The notes: generated by a model from the letters alone, not told the origin. DNA of 17,939 nucleotides from an uncultured Oscillospiraceae bacterium (GCA_904502045.1 CAJGEB010000008.1:1-17939); one strand, 5' to 3'. Numbered from the stretch's first letter, positions 9,510 to 16,428 are shown. Numbers and translations are program-made.

Positions 9510-9600
9510 TAAAAAACCTACCTTTCAAAATTATTTATATCCAGCCTGAAAACAGGACGAGTAGTTAAGGCAAAAATAAAACGCGGAAACGGGACTGTTT

Positions 9601-9807
9601 TTACCGAACGGGCGGCAAAGAAAAAGTCGAGCTCGCGTTTTTAATATTTTTAAAATCGGAAACAGAGCCGAAAAACATCGGCTGAGGTAAAGGGGTATCG
9701 GTAATTTTAAGAAATGCTTTTAAACAGCCCGCAAGGAACAAAGAAACGGCCTTAAGCGGACTCGCACAAGAGCTTAATGTCATTTTGAAGCAGTGTGCTG
9801 AATTCAT
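9601..9807 (-). CDS. Hypothetical small protein (68 aa), doubtful
   Basis: Open frame of 68 codons on the minus strand with an ATG preceded by AGAAAGGA at a 9-base distance, a good ribosome binding site. The product has a short hydrophobic stretch (AVSLFLAGCLKAF) and is rich in Ser, Pro, Phe and Cys. I recognise no family. It overlaps another small ORF in a different frame by 56 bases, and no promoter is evident, so it may be chance. It lies between the GH18 gene and the Na/Pi gene in the same direction. Confidence 0.3.
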   Translation of the reverse strand: MNSAHCFKMTLSSCASPLKAVSLFLAGCLKAFLKITDTPLPQPMFFGSVSDFKNIKNASSTFSLPPVR

Positions 9808-9907
9808 TTAACAAATCCTTTCTCAAAAATACATCTGACAGGGCAGGGGATTTTCGCGCAATCTCCAAACAAACCCCACATTCCCCCATTATAATTAATA
9901 ATATCAT
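9752..9907 (-). CDS. Hypothetical small protein (51 aa), doubtful
   Basis: Minus-strand frame of 51 codons, ATG at 9907 (reverse), preceded by AAGGGG at 5 bases. The second half (DVFLRKDLLNEFSTLLQNDI) has the charge and hydrophobic spacing of an amphipathic helix, and there are three cysteines, two of them in ECGVC. It resembles no family I can name. Its ribosome binding site falls inside the imperfect hairpin at 9908-9935, and its end overlaps the 68-codon ORF. It could be a real small protein, the remains of a decayed gene, or chance. Confidence 0.25.
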   Translation of the reverse strand: MILLIIMGECGVCLEIARKSPALSDVFLRKDLLNEFSTLLQNDIKLLCESA

Positions 9908-9935
9908 AAAATCCCCTTAAAGTAAAGAGGATTTT
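9908..9935 (-). terminator. Imperfect hairpin, possible weak terminator of the acyltransferase-GH18 unit
   Basis: AAAATCC (9908-9914) pairs with GGATTTT (9929-9935). After one mismatch, CTT pairs with AAG around a 6-base loop. Read on the minus strand it lies about 40 bases after the GH18 stop and ends in GGGGATTTT, a poor T run. It also contains the AAGGGG site of the 51-codon ORF, so it could instead control that ORF. Confidence 0.35.
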
Positions 9936-9972
9936 ACATTTTTTGCAATATTATTTTTGGCAGCAATAATAT

Positions 9973-11382
9973 TCAGTCCGAATTCAGCAGGAGGGAATCG
10001 GTTGCCGAATAGAGCAGAGAAGCGGGATGCGATGCAGGAAGGTCGCACAAAAGGTGGAACAGCATAATTCCGCCGAGGGAGCCGTGTTTTGCTAAAGCCG
10101 CTTTATCTCTGACAAGAAATTTTCCGTTATAATAGCTGCCGTCGAAGAGGTTATCGAAGGAAGAGAAGAGCTCCTCTGCATCGCTGTAATAATTCCACAC
10201 GGAAGCTCTGTCGGTAGGACGGCCGTAGCAGGGAATACCTAAAAAAAGCTGTGAAGACTCAAAGCCGAGCTCAAGAAAATATTTGATACTTTTTTCTGCC
10301 GACGAATAGGTGCAGTGGAATCCGTCATCATCGAAGAGATCGTATGCCATTATATTTACTCTGTCGAGAGCGGAAAATGCAAAATCGGGAAGGAAAATGT
10401 CGTACGGGTAAAAAGCGGCAGATATTTCGGTTGAGGGGGAAGCGAGCTTTAATTGTCGGAGTAGTTTTCCGAAATCGTTCCACTCGGTTTGGTCTTTTGG
10501 GAATTCCCAATCGAAATCAACGGCGTCAATTGAATAGTCACTGAGGAAATTCAGTATATTGGATACCAAATCTGATATTTTTTCATCCGAATTTATAGAG
10601 TTGCCTGCAGTACCGTTTTTTATCAGCGAGCCTTGGGGAGCAATTGATACCCAAATTTTACAGTTTTCGCTTTCAGGTAGGGCGCGTACGGCGTCTATTG
10701 CGGATTTTAAATTTTCTCCGGGAATTATCTCGCCGTTTTCATTCCACTTTGCACTGCCTGAGATGAAGATGACGTCTGAAAGCAGTGAAAAGCTGCTCGC
10801 GTATTTTGAAATATCATAAGATTTATCGAAAACGGGAAGGTAGGCGGAAGTTTTGAAAGGGGTTTCTTCGGTAAGCGAGGGGAGCAGTGTGAGTTCGCCT
10901 ATTTCTACTGCACCGCCGGAGCTGTCAAATGAGATACTGATACAGTCGGAGTTTACGGTTCCCAAAAAACAGATACGGTTTTCACCTATTTCAGACTGAA
11001 AATACACCTCGGAAAAAGAGCCGTTTTCGTCTTTTACCGAAATGGATATCGAAAGGACGTTTTCAGAGATGCCGCACAGCTCCGCAGCGCACAGGGAAAG
11101 AGGCTCCGAAAAGTTAAGCTCCAGTTCATACGGGGAGTGCTCAATGGAATATACGGTGGAAGTATCTCCGTCGGTGAGTACGGCAGGAAGGATGCTGTTG
11201 TCGGAGCTTTGAGATGAAAAATCAGAATAGGACGGCTCCGAGGAAAAGGGTTCCTCAATCTGAGATGAGCCGGATGTTGCGGAACTATCTGAAAGAGCCT
11301 CTGAGGAGTCGGAAATATTGCCGCAAGAAGAAAAGAGAAGGAGCACAACTGAAAAGATTAATAAAACAGATATTTTACCCAT
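9973..11382 (-). CDS. Lipoprotein glycosidase, GH18 (chitinase-like) family
   Basis: Predicted surface lipoprotein of 469 residues. The N-terminus is a lipoprotein signal with hydrophobic core SVLLIFSVVLLLF and lipobox Cys20 (FSSC). A Ser-rich linker follows (about 23-62), then a beta-rich region (about 66-165, with LTDGDTSTVYS) that resembles a F5/8-type carbohydrate-binding module. From about 177 to the end it is a GH18 barrel: the catalytic motif is DAVDFDWE (286-293, acid Glu293), with the conserved MAYD at 345-348. GH18 enzymes cut beta-1,4 links next to N-acetylglucosamine by substrate-assisted catalysis; in spore-formers some members act on peptidoglycan or spore cortex. The exact substrate is unknown. 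The ribosome binding site is weak; the start lies 10 bases after the upstream stop, suggesting coupling to the acyltransferase-domain gene. Confidence 0.87.
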   Translation of the reverse strand: MGKISVLLIFSVVLLLFSSCGNISDSSEALSDSSATSGSSQIEEPFSSEPSYSDFSSQSSDNSILPAVLTDGDTSTVYSIEHSPYELELNFSEPLSLCAAELCGISENVLSISISVKDENGSFSEVYFQSEIGENRICFLGTVNSDCISISFDSSGGAVEIGELTLLPSLTEETPFKTSAYLPVFDKSYDISKYASSFSLLSDVIFISGSAKWNENGEIIPGENLKSAIDAVRALPESENCKIWVSIAPQGSLIKNGTAGNSINSDEKISDLVSNILNFLSDYSIDAVDFDWEFPKDQTEWNDFGKLLRQLKLASPSTEISAAFYPYDIFLPDFAFSALDRVNIMAYDLFDDDGFHCTYSSAEKSIKYFLELGFESSQLFLGIPCYGRPTDRASVWNYYSDAEELFSSFDNLFDGSYYNGKFLVRDKAALAKHGSLGGIMLFHLLCDLPASHPASLLYSATDSLLLNSD

Positions 11383-11392
11383 AATTTTACCG

Positions 11393-12253
11393 TTATTTAT
11401 TCAAAAAGATACCGTAAGCCACACCGAGACCAAGTCCTGCATCGAGGCGTTTTTTAGCCTCAATTTGAAGACGTGTATCCTGCGGATAGGGAGTTTTGCC
11501 GCGGAAAATAAAATATGCCGCACTTGAGGTGTTATTCTCATCGAACTCAAAAATATTAAAGTCTGAGCTGAACTTTGAGATGTTGGATTCAGGTCCGAGA
11601 ATATCGCTTATAACGGGAGAGAGCAGCCACGACTCGCAAACAAAAGCGTCTATATTATAGGAAAGGTACTTGGGGAAGAATTCTTTAGCGGCAGCGTAGG
11701 ATTTCAGACACTCCTCATGCAATAGCTTTGGGTGACTCGGTATATGGGTCATTAAAACGTTTGCATCGCGGCCGATAAAATCGAGGTCTCTGTCAAACTT
11801 CATCATCTCAAACTGGAGTCTTCCGAGACGGAAAAGCTTGCCTGTGATATGTAAAGGCAGCCAGCACATCTGCCCCTCGTCAAGTCCGTACTTTCCGTGA
11901 GCATAATAATAAACTGATATCGTGCTGGGTAATTCTGATAAAGTATCGTAAAAGACTTGGTGTGGAATATTGTGCTCGTCATAAAAGGGCTTGATGTCAA
12001 ATCCTACTCTCAAAAAGAAGAGCGCAAGGAAGGTGTTTATGTCAATACCTGACTGTTTAGAGAAATTACGCAGCTCCTCAAGAGAAGCGTTTGCGTTATC
12101 AAGAAATAACTTTTTCAAACGGGGATACTCTTTTGCAAAGAGCGCAGAAAAGCTGCTGTTTTCATCAGAGTAAAGCAAATCGGAAAAGAAAGATAGGGCA
12201 TCGCTTTTCATTCCAAGCCCGCCGTAGTATTCGCGAAAATCATTTTGGGTCAA
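11393..12253 (-). CDS. Acyltransferase domain-containing protein (NAT_N / GNAT-like C-terminal type)
   Basis: Soluble protein of 286 residues resembling the two-domain group annotated as acyltransferase domain-containing protein (N-terminal helical NAT_N-type domain, C-terminal GNAT-like domain). The marks I recognise are LDEGQMCWLPLHITGKLFRLGRLQFE in the middle, THIPSHPKLLHEECLKSY, and FVCESWLLSPVISDIL followed by SNISKF. No enzyme of this group is well characterised to my knowledge, so the acceptor is unknown. I chose a TTG start at 12253 because AGAGGT lies 7 bases before it; the longer frame from GTG (12262) would have that site overlapping its own start codon. A TATAAT-like -10 is at 12276-12281 (minus strand) without a good -35. 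It is the first gene of a two-gene unit with the GH18 lipoprotein. Confidence 0.72.
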   Translation of the reverse strand: MTQNDFREYYGGLGMKSDALSFFSDLLYSDENSSFSALFAKEYPRLKKLFLDNANASLEELRNFSKQSGIDINTFLALFFLRVGFDIKPFYDEHNIPHQVFYDTLSELPSTISVYYYAHGKYGLDEGQMCWLPLHITGKLFRLGRLQFEMMKFDRDLDFIGRDANVLMTHIPSHPKLLHEECLKSYAAAKEFFPKYLSYNIDAFVCESWLLSPVISDILGPESNISKFSSDFNIFEFDENNTSSAAYFIFRGKTPYPQDTRLQIEAKKRLDAGLGLGVAYGIFLNK

Positions 12254-12363
12254 AACCAACACCTCTTTTACTCAAATTATAATGTAATAATACTATAACA
12301 AGTAACAATTTTCAACTATTTTCGGATGTATTTACAAAGTTAAAAAAAGTTGCGGCGGCGTTA

Positions 12364-12391
12364 TTGAAAAAAGAAAAGAAATAGGTAAAAT
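12364..12391 (+). promoter_or_regulatory. Candidate sigma-A promoter of folT
   Basis: TTGAAA (12364-12369), 16-base spacer, TAAAAT (12386-12391). Predicted transcription start is about 12397-12399, that is, at the upstream ATG, which supports use of the downstream GTG start for the gene. Confidence 0.55.
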
Positions 12392-12419
12392 AGTAGTTAT
12401 GAAAGGGGCGGAGCGGCGA

Positions 12420-12932
12420 GTGAGTAAGATAAAAAAGATGGCTATGGGAGCGCTTTTGATAGCCATGGATATAATATTTACAAGATTTTTGGCGGTTGAG
12501 ATTCCTGCAATCGAGAGAATCAGTCTGCAATTTTTGGCACACGCCTTGAGCGGTCTTTTTTTGGGACCCGTTTGGGCTATGGTTACCGTCGTACTCGGGG
12601 ATATTTTGGGAATGCTGATAAACTCCTCGAGCGGAGCCTTTTTTATCGGGTTTACGATATCTGCGGCGCTGAAAGGACTTTTGTACGGACTGTTTTTATA
12701 TAAAGGTAAGCTGAGCTATTTAAAGACGCTGCTTTCGGTTGCGGCAGTATCACTCGGAATCGATCTCGCACTCAATTCCCTTTGGATGTCGGTATATTAC
12801 GGTAAGGGATATTTTGCGGTATTTGTTGCGAAGCTGCCGATAAGGCTTGTGTATATTCCGATTGCGGCGCTTGTAATATACCTTGTCGCAAAAGGACTGA
12901 AAAAAGCGCTGAAATATGACAAAACGAAATGA
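12420..12932 (+). CDS. folT: ECF transporter S component, folate (FolT)-like
   Basis: Small integral membrane substrate-binding subunit of an energy-coupling-factor vitamin transporter, 170 residues with about five to six membrane segments. The pattern RFLAVEIPAIERISLQFL, ALSGLFLGPVWAM and VLGDILGML is that of the folate-family S components. It would need the shared EcfA/A'/T module, which is not in the window. I use the GTG at 12420: GGAG lies 6 bases before it within AAAGGGGCGGAG, and the likely promoter starts transcription at about 12398, leaving no leader for the ATG at 12399. If that ATG were used, seven residues (MKGAERR) would be added. No tetrahydrofolate riboswitch is seen upstream. 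The gene ends 29 bases from the convergent kinase gene. The folate specificity is a family call, not proven here. Confidence 0.82.
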   Translation: MSKIKKMAMGALLIAMDIIFTRFLAVEIPAIERISLQFLAHALSGLFLGPVWAMVTVVLGDILGMLINSSSGAFFIGFTISAALKGLLYGLFLYKGKLSYLKTLLSVAAVSLGIDLALNSLWMSVYYGKGYFAVFVAKLPIRLVYIPIAALVIYLVAKGLKKALKYDKTK

Positions 12933-12961
12933 TTCGAATTGAAATATATCAGCGCGGTCAA

Positions 12962-13906
12962 TTAAAATTCGGTGATTGAAACTTGGTTAAAGATGTTGAC
13001 TACCTCCTGCTCAGAGGGAGTTTTTGTACCCGGCAGAGAAACTGCAGCAGAACCGAACGAAGTCGCCGTTTTTACTGCGGTGGGAATATCCAGGCCTAAC
13101 AGACGGCTCAAGATGAAGCCTGCCAAGGTACAGTCGCCGGCTCCGACAGCGGAAAGCACCTTTACTTTAGGAGGTACAGCGTGCAGGGAGAGGTCTTTGC
13201 CGTAGTAAACAAGACCGTCGGCTCCGAGAGAAAGAAGAATATTTTTGAGTCCGAAGCGGGAAAGCTCGCCGAGGACTTTTTTAATTTCGGATTTATCGGA
13301 AAGAGGGAGTCCGGTGAGGTCACGAAGCTCATCAAGATTCGGTTTTATGATAAAGGGCTTTACAGCAATAAGGTCATCGTAGGAAACCGAGTTTGAGTCT
13401 ACTGCAAGCAGTCCGCCGTGCTCTGAAATAACTCGGCAAAGATTGCGAAAATCATCGGAAGAAAATCCGTCTGGGAACCTTCCCGAAATTATAAATAATG
13501 TTTCCGGAGCAAGATGTGCAGCGACTTTTTCTGTAATATCGGAGATGTCCTTTTCGGAAACTGTAAATCCGTTTTGCCTTACGGTAACAAGGCTTTCATC
13601 GGGAAGAACGATGTGCAGATTTTCGCGGGTCGAGCCGTCCACAATGAGCGTTTCACACTCAAGAGCAGGGGAAGCTGCGCGAAGATGCTTAAAATACTTG
13701 TCAAAATTTTCATTTCCTGCAAAGGTGATGAGGTGCGGGTTTACACCGAAAGAACTGAGTAATTTTGCAATGTTTACCGCCTTGCCTGCAGCATCTGTCT
13801 GCTGACTTATGACGGAATTTATCTTTTCGGGAACGAGTCCGTCAACCGATAGAGTAATATCTAAAGCGGGATTTAACGATATCGTGACGATTTTTTTAAA
13901 CTGCAT
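12962..13906 (-). CDS. PfkB-family sugar-phosphate kinase, 1-phosphofructokinase-like
   Basis: Ribokinase-fold kinase of 314 residues, nearest by motif to 1-phosphofructokinase (FruK) and tagatose-6-phosphate kinase, which phosphorylate fructose-1-phosphate or tagatose-6-phosphate with ATP. Marks are TISLNPALD (8-16, the TxNPAxD substrate motif), AAGKAVN (39-45), IKPNLDEL (187-194) and VGAGDCTLAGF (254-264) with catalytic Asp258. The usual GGKGxN loop reads AGKAVN, so its second glycine is Ala43, a mild departure. No PTS fructose permease or DeoR regulator is adjacent, so the substrate is uncertain. GGAG lies 7 bases before the ATG, and its own promoter (13963-13991) and a palindrome (13938-13951) lie upstream, so it is probably regulated separately from the amidase-domain gene behind it. 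Confidence 0.85.
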   Translation of the reverse strand: MQFKKIVTISLNPALDITLSVDGLVPEKINSVISQQTDAAGKAVNIAKLLSSFGVNPHLITFAGNENFDKYFKHLRAASPALECETLIVDGSTRENLHIVLPDESLVTVRQNGFTVSEKDISDITEKVAAHLAPETLFIISGRFPDGFSSDDFRNLCRVISEHGGLLAVDSNSVSYDDLIAVKPFIIKPNLDELRDLTGLPLSDKSEIKKVLGELSRFGLKNILLSLGADGLVYYGKDLSLHAVPPKVKVLSAVGAGDCTLAGFILSRLLGLDIPTAVKTATSFGSAAVSLPGTKTPSEQEVVNIFNQVSITEF

Positions 13907-13937
13907 GTTAATTCTCCATTCTGTCTTAGATGAAAAC

Positions 13938-13951
13938 GGTATTGAAATACC
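13938..13951. promoter_or_regulatory. Operator-like palindrome before the PfkB-family gene
   Basis: GGTATT-GA-AATACC, perfect 6-base half-sites, between the promoter and the start codon, roughly at +5 to +18 of the predicted transcript. A repressor site there would be a roadblock. The same half-sites with a longer spacer occur at the FIST-like gene promoter (17779-17798). Confidence 0.4.
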
Positions 13952-13962
13952 TTGTTTAAGGA

Positions 13963-13991
13963 ATTATAATATAAAAAAGTATATATTTCAA
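13963..13991 (-). promoter_or_regulatory. Sigma-A promoter of the PfkB-family kinase gene
   Basis: On the minus strand: TTGAAA (13991-13986), 17-base spacer, TATAAT (13968-13963). The -35 box overlaps the stop codon of the preceding amidase-domain gene. Confidence 0.8.
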
Positions 13992-14488
13992 GAGGGGAGC
14001 CTTACTCCTTCGATGTGGAGTACCCTCAATATATCAAAGGAATAGCTCGCGACTCTGCGGTAATCGGCATCGTAGGAATGTGCCGCAACGAAAACCGATT
14101 CGGGCGAGGGAATGGGGTCTATTTTAGTAATTATTGCGGTGTGGAAGAAGTGGTAATTTTCATCGCCGAACTGAATAACATCTCCGAGTAAGGCTTTTTC
14201 GAGCGGTACTTCCGAAGCGAAGGGTCCGACTCCTTGATTTGAGGAGAAAAATTTATTAAAATATTCCACACCGGTCCAAGAGGGCGTACGGTTTGAGGAA
14301 GAGGTGTAGTACCAGCCGAAAGTTTTGGTGTAGTTCATTACACCCGAACCTGCAAAGACACATTGTGAAACGAAGTTAGTGCAGTCTCCGCCGAGACCGT
14401 GGAAGTCGAGGTAGTTGGGATTGCGTGAAAAAGCCCATTTAAGAGCGTAATTAACAGCGGCAGCTCTGTCGTATTCAGCGAAAAGCAC
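13988..14488 (-). CDS. Amidase_6-type (putative cysteine amidase) domain protein
   Basis: Protein of 166 residues covering one Amidase_6-type domain, a papain-like fold thought to act on amide bonds and found in many clostridial cell-wall proteins. The N-terminal block YDRAAAVNYALKWAF, then GLGGDCTNFVSQC with the likely nucleophile Cys36, WYYTSSS, and a later FFHTAII with the likely catalytic His116 match the family; the third residue is less clear. I chose GTG at 14488 because AAGGAG lies 9 bases before it and a TATAAT-like -10 (14523-14528) lies just upstream. A longer frame from TTG at 14563 would add a hydrophobic, signal-like stretch but has no ribosome binding site. With the chosen start there is no signal peptide, so a cytoplasmic location or an unusual export route follows. 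It is divergent from deoC. Confidence 0.75.
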   Translation of the reverse strand: MLFAEYDRAAAVNYALKWAFSRNPNYLDFHGLGGDCTNFVSQCVFAGSGVMNYTKTFGWYYTSSSNRTPSWTGVEYFNKFFSSNQGVGPFASEVPLEKALLGDVIQFGDENYHFFHTAIITKIDPIPSPESVFVAAHSYDADYRRVASYSFDILRVLHIEGVRLPS

Positions 14489-14595
14489 AGTAAGCAACTC
14501 CTTAAAAGTAAAAATCAATAATATTATATGCAAAAACGCTGAAAATGCTCTTTGGAGCGGCAAAAACAGTAAAAAATGAAAAGGAGAAATAGATT

Positions 14596-15249
14596 ATGAA
14601 TGCAAAAGAGATACTTTCAAGGGTGGACCATACGATACTGAAGCCGGAAGCTACGTGGGAAGACGTAAGAAAGCTTTGCGACGAAGCGATGGAAGCGAAT
14701 ACGGCATCTGTGTGTATAAATCCGTGTTTTGTGAAAAGAGCCGCGGATTATATGAAAGGTAAGATAGCGGTGTGCACCGTTGTGGGATTCCCGCTCGGAG
14801 CTTCTGCGACGGAGATAAAAGTAGCTGAAACGAAGAAGGCTATTGAGGACGGCTGCGACGAGATAGATATGGTGATAAACGTCGGGGAGCTGAAAGCGAA
14901 AAATTACGATTATGTCCGAGAGGAGATAGTGGCAGTAAAGCAGGCGGCGGGAAGCAAAGTAGTCAAGGTAATAATAGAGGCGTGTCTTTTAACCGACGAA
15001 GAAAAGGAAAAGATGTGTGAGCTCGTTTTTGAGGGGGGAGCGGACTACATCAAAACCTCCACCGGATTTTCAAGCGGCGGAGCTACCTACGAAGATGTTG
15101 CCATTATGAAAAGATGTGTAAACGGGAGATATAAGATAAAGGCGGCGGGCGGAATTAACAGCCGCGAAGCACTTGAAAAATTCATTGAGCTCGGAGCAGA
15201 CAGAATAGGCTCAAGCAGGGCAATAAAGCTGCTTGGGGATATGCAGTAA
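14596..15249 (+). CDS. deoC: Deoxyribose-phosphate aldolase
   Basis: Class I aldolase splitting 2-deoxyribose-5-phosphate into glyceraldehyde-3-phosphate and acetaldehyde in deoxynucleoside salvage; cytoplasmic, 217 residues, usual length. The motifs are DHTILKP (11-17), VCINPCFV, VVGFPLG, DEIDMVINVG with Asp91, YIKTSTGF with Schiff-base Lys153, IKAAGGI with Lys182, and GADRIGSS at the phosphate site. The ATG is preceded by AAGGAG at 9 bases. It stands alone, without deoB, deoD or pdp next to it, divergent from the amidase-domain gene across about 107 bases in which I could not define a clear plus-strand promoter. A strong terminator follows. Confidence 0.97.
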   Translation: MNAKEILSRVDHTILKPEATWEDVRKLCDEAMEANTASVCINPCFVKRAADYMKGKIAVCTVVGFPLGASATEIKVAETKKAIEDGCDEIDMVINVGELKAKNYDYVREEIVAVKQAAGSKVVKVIIEACLLTDEEKEKMCELVFEGGADYIKTSTGFSSGGATYEDVAIMKRCVNGRYKIKAAGGINSREALEKFIELGADRIGSSRAIKLLGDMQ

Positions 15250-15289
15250 GATATGCCGTTATGCAGGCGGATATCTATTACCTCTTTGG

Positions 15290-15317
15290 AACCACGCGAT
15301 AATCGCGTGGTTTTTAT
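15290..15317 (+). terminator. Rho-independent terminator of deoC
   Basis: AACCACGCGA (15290-15299) pairs with TCGCGTGGTT (15303-15312), loop TAA, followed by a T run (15311-15315). Confidence 0.9.
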
Positions 15318-15319
15318 TT

Positions 15320-15357
15320 ACAAAAAACGCGAACGAAAAATAAATTTCGTTCGCGTT
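15320..15357 (-). terminator. Rho-independent terminator of pyrB
   Basis: Perfect 13-bp stem AACGCGAACGAAA (15326-15338) with TTTCGTTCGCGTT (15345-15357), loop AATAAA. On the minus strand the stem runs into a T run (A run at 15322-15327 on the plus strand). It lies 12 bases after the pyrB stop, back to back with the deoC terminator. Confidence 0.9.
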
Positions 15358-15369
15358 GGGAAGGCAGTA

Positions 15370-16428
15370 TTATGCATCGAAATCGCAGTAATCACAGACG
15401 AGGGTATCTCCGACCTTTTTGAAAGAGGCGGGGAGATATAGTTCGGAATTTGAGATGCATTTCGGATTTTTGCAGCGGTGCTCAGCAGGGGGAGCAAGAA
15501 CTGTTTTGCTGCCGTTACTGTTTTCGAGCAGATAGATTATGAGCGCCATTCTTGCAAATACTCCGTAAGCGGCCTGTTTAAAGTAGACTGCCCGAGGATC
15601 GTCGTCCACCTCAACTGCTATTTCGTCGACTCTGGGCAGCGGGTGGAGAATACGCAAATCTTTTTTAGCGTATTTGAGCTTAGCGGCATCAAGGCGGTAG
15701 ACGTTTTTCTGCTTGTCATATTCCTCTAAAGAAGCAAAGCGTTCCCTCTGAATACGGGTCATGTAGAGTACGTCAAGTGCCGGAATTGCCTCTTCAAGCG
15801 AGGGGATGAAGGTGAACTTTCTTCCGAAAGCGGTAAGCTCGTCCTTTATGTACTGAGGAACATCAAGCTCCGGAGTTGAGATGAATACGAAATTATTATC
15901 AAATCTGCACATCGCATTGATGAGCGAGTGGACCGTTCTGCCGTGTTTGAGATCTCCGCACACACCGATAGTCATACCGGAAACAGTACCCTTTTCTTCG
16001 GTGAGAGTAACAAGATCGGTCAGGGTCTGAGTGGGGTGGAGATGTCCGCCGTCACCTGCATTTATCAAGGGGTTTTCGGAGTAGAAGGAGGCGGCCTTTG
16101 CGGATCCCTCAAGAGGATGGCGTAAGGCAATAATATCGGCGTAGGAGTTGATTATTTTTATAGTATCCATAAGGCTTTCACCTTTTGATACCGAAGAGTT
16201 GAGAGGATTATCGAATCCGATAACTCTGCCGCCGAGCCGCAACATAGCTGTTTGAAAAGACATTTGAGTACGAGTAGAGGGCTCGTAGAACAGAGTAGCA
16301 AGGATCTTACCGTCGCAGGAACCGTAAAATTGCTTCGGATTAAGCCTTATCGTTCGCGCGAGCTCAAGAATATCCTTAAGGTCGCCCGGACTGATTTGAG
16401 TGAGGTCTATAATATGCCTTGAAGCCAT
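15370..16428 (-). CDS. pyrB: Aspartate carbamoyltransferase with C-terminal PyrI-type zinc module
   Basis: Catalyses carbamoyl phosphate + aspartate to carbamoyl-aspartate, the committed step of pyrimidine synthesis. Residues 1-303 are a full catalytic chain: FYEPSTRT (47-54), SKGES (81-85, Lys82), RHPLEG (103-108), HPTQ (131-134), GDLKHGRTVHSL, YMTRIQ (222-227), HPLPRVDEIA (262-271). They resemble the E. coli-type chain that pairs with PyrI. Residues 304-352 are extra: a linker, then Cys319-x4-Cys324, a 20-residue gap, and Cys345-x2-Cys348. The run CISNSE and this spacing match the zinc domain of PyrI, but the PyrI allosteric nucleotide-binding domain is absent. The ATG at 16428 has AAAGGCGG 7 bases before it; the in-frame ATG at 16452 lies in the predicted leader without such a site. 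It has its own promoter and terminator; no PyrR-type attenuator is seen in the short leader. Confidence 0.95.
   Translation of the reverse strand: MASRHIIDLTQISPGDLKDILELARTIRLNPKQFYGSCDGKILATLFYEPSTRTQMSFQTAMLRLGGRVIGFDNPLNSSVSKGESLMDTIKIINSYADIIALRHPLEGSAKAASFYSENPLINAGDGGHLHPTQTLTDLVTLTEEKGTVSGMTIGVCGDLKHGRTVHSLINAMCRFDNNFVFISTPELDVPQYIKDELTAFGRKFTFIPSLEEAIPALDVLYMTRIQRERFASLEEYDKQKNVYRLDAAKLKYAKKDLRILHPLPRVDEIAVEVDDDPRAVYFKQAAYGVFARMALIIYLLENSNGSKTVLAPPAEHRCKNPKCISNSELYLPASFKKVGDTLVCDYCDFDA

Larger units (their letters stand above)
9510..9972. other. 463-base gap with two doubtful small ORFs and hairpins
   Basis: No recognised gene lies here. It holds two overlapping minus-strand small ORFs (listed separately), a short palindrome CCTG-AAAA-CAGG (9545-9556), a 6-bp hairpin AGCCGA/TCGGCT (9666-9683), an imperfect hairpin at 9908-9935, and an AT-only inverted repeat AATATTATT/AATAATATT (9947-9955 and 9965-9973) touching the GH18 stop codon. 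I found no convincing sigma-A promoter for the Na/Pi gene, although TATAAA occurs about 20 bases before its ribosome binding site. It does not resemble a riboswitch class I know. Confidence 0.5.

Noticed and set aside
8923..9549. A 208-codon plus-strand open frame across the Na/Pi transporter gene
   Set aside because: It is antisense to a clear transporter gene with intact motifs and extends only slightly beyond it. Its composition is that of a shadow frame, and no ribosome binding site supports it.
9947..9973. AT-only inverted repeat AATATTATT/AATAATATT as a terminator of the GH18 gene
   Set aside because: The stem has no G-C pairs and no T run follows on the minus strand; it is mentioned only in the gap description.
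12263..12398. Tetrahydrofolate riboswitch upstream of the FolT-like gene
   Set aside because: The conserved paired elements of that riboswitch are not present, and the predicted leader is only about 20 bases.
12933..12963. Terminator between folT and the convergent kinase gene
   Set aside because: Only a 6-bp AATTGA/TCAATT inverted repeat with a 15-base loop and no clear T run on either strand.
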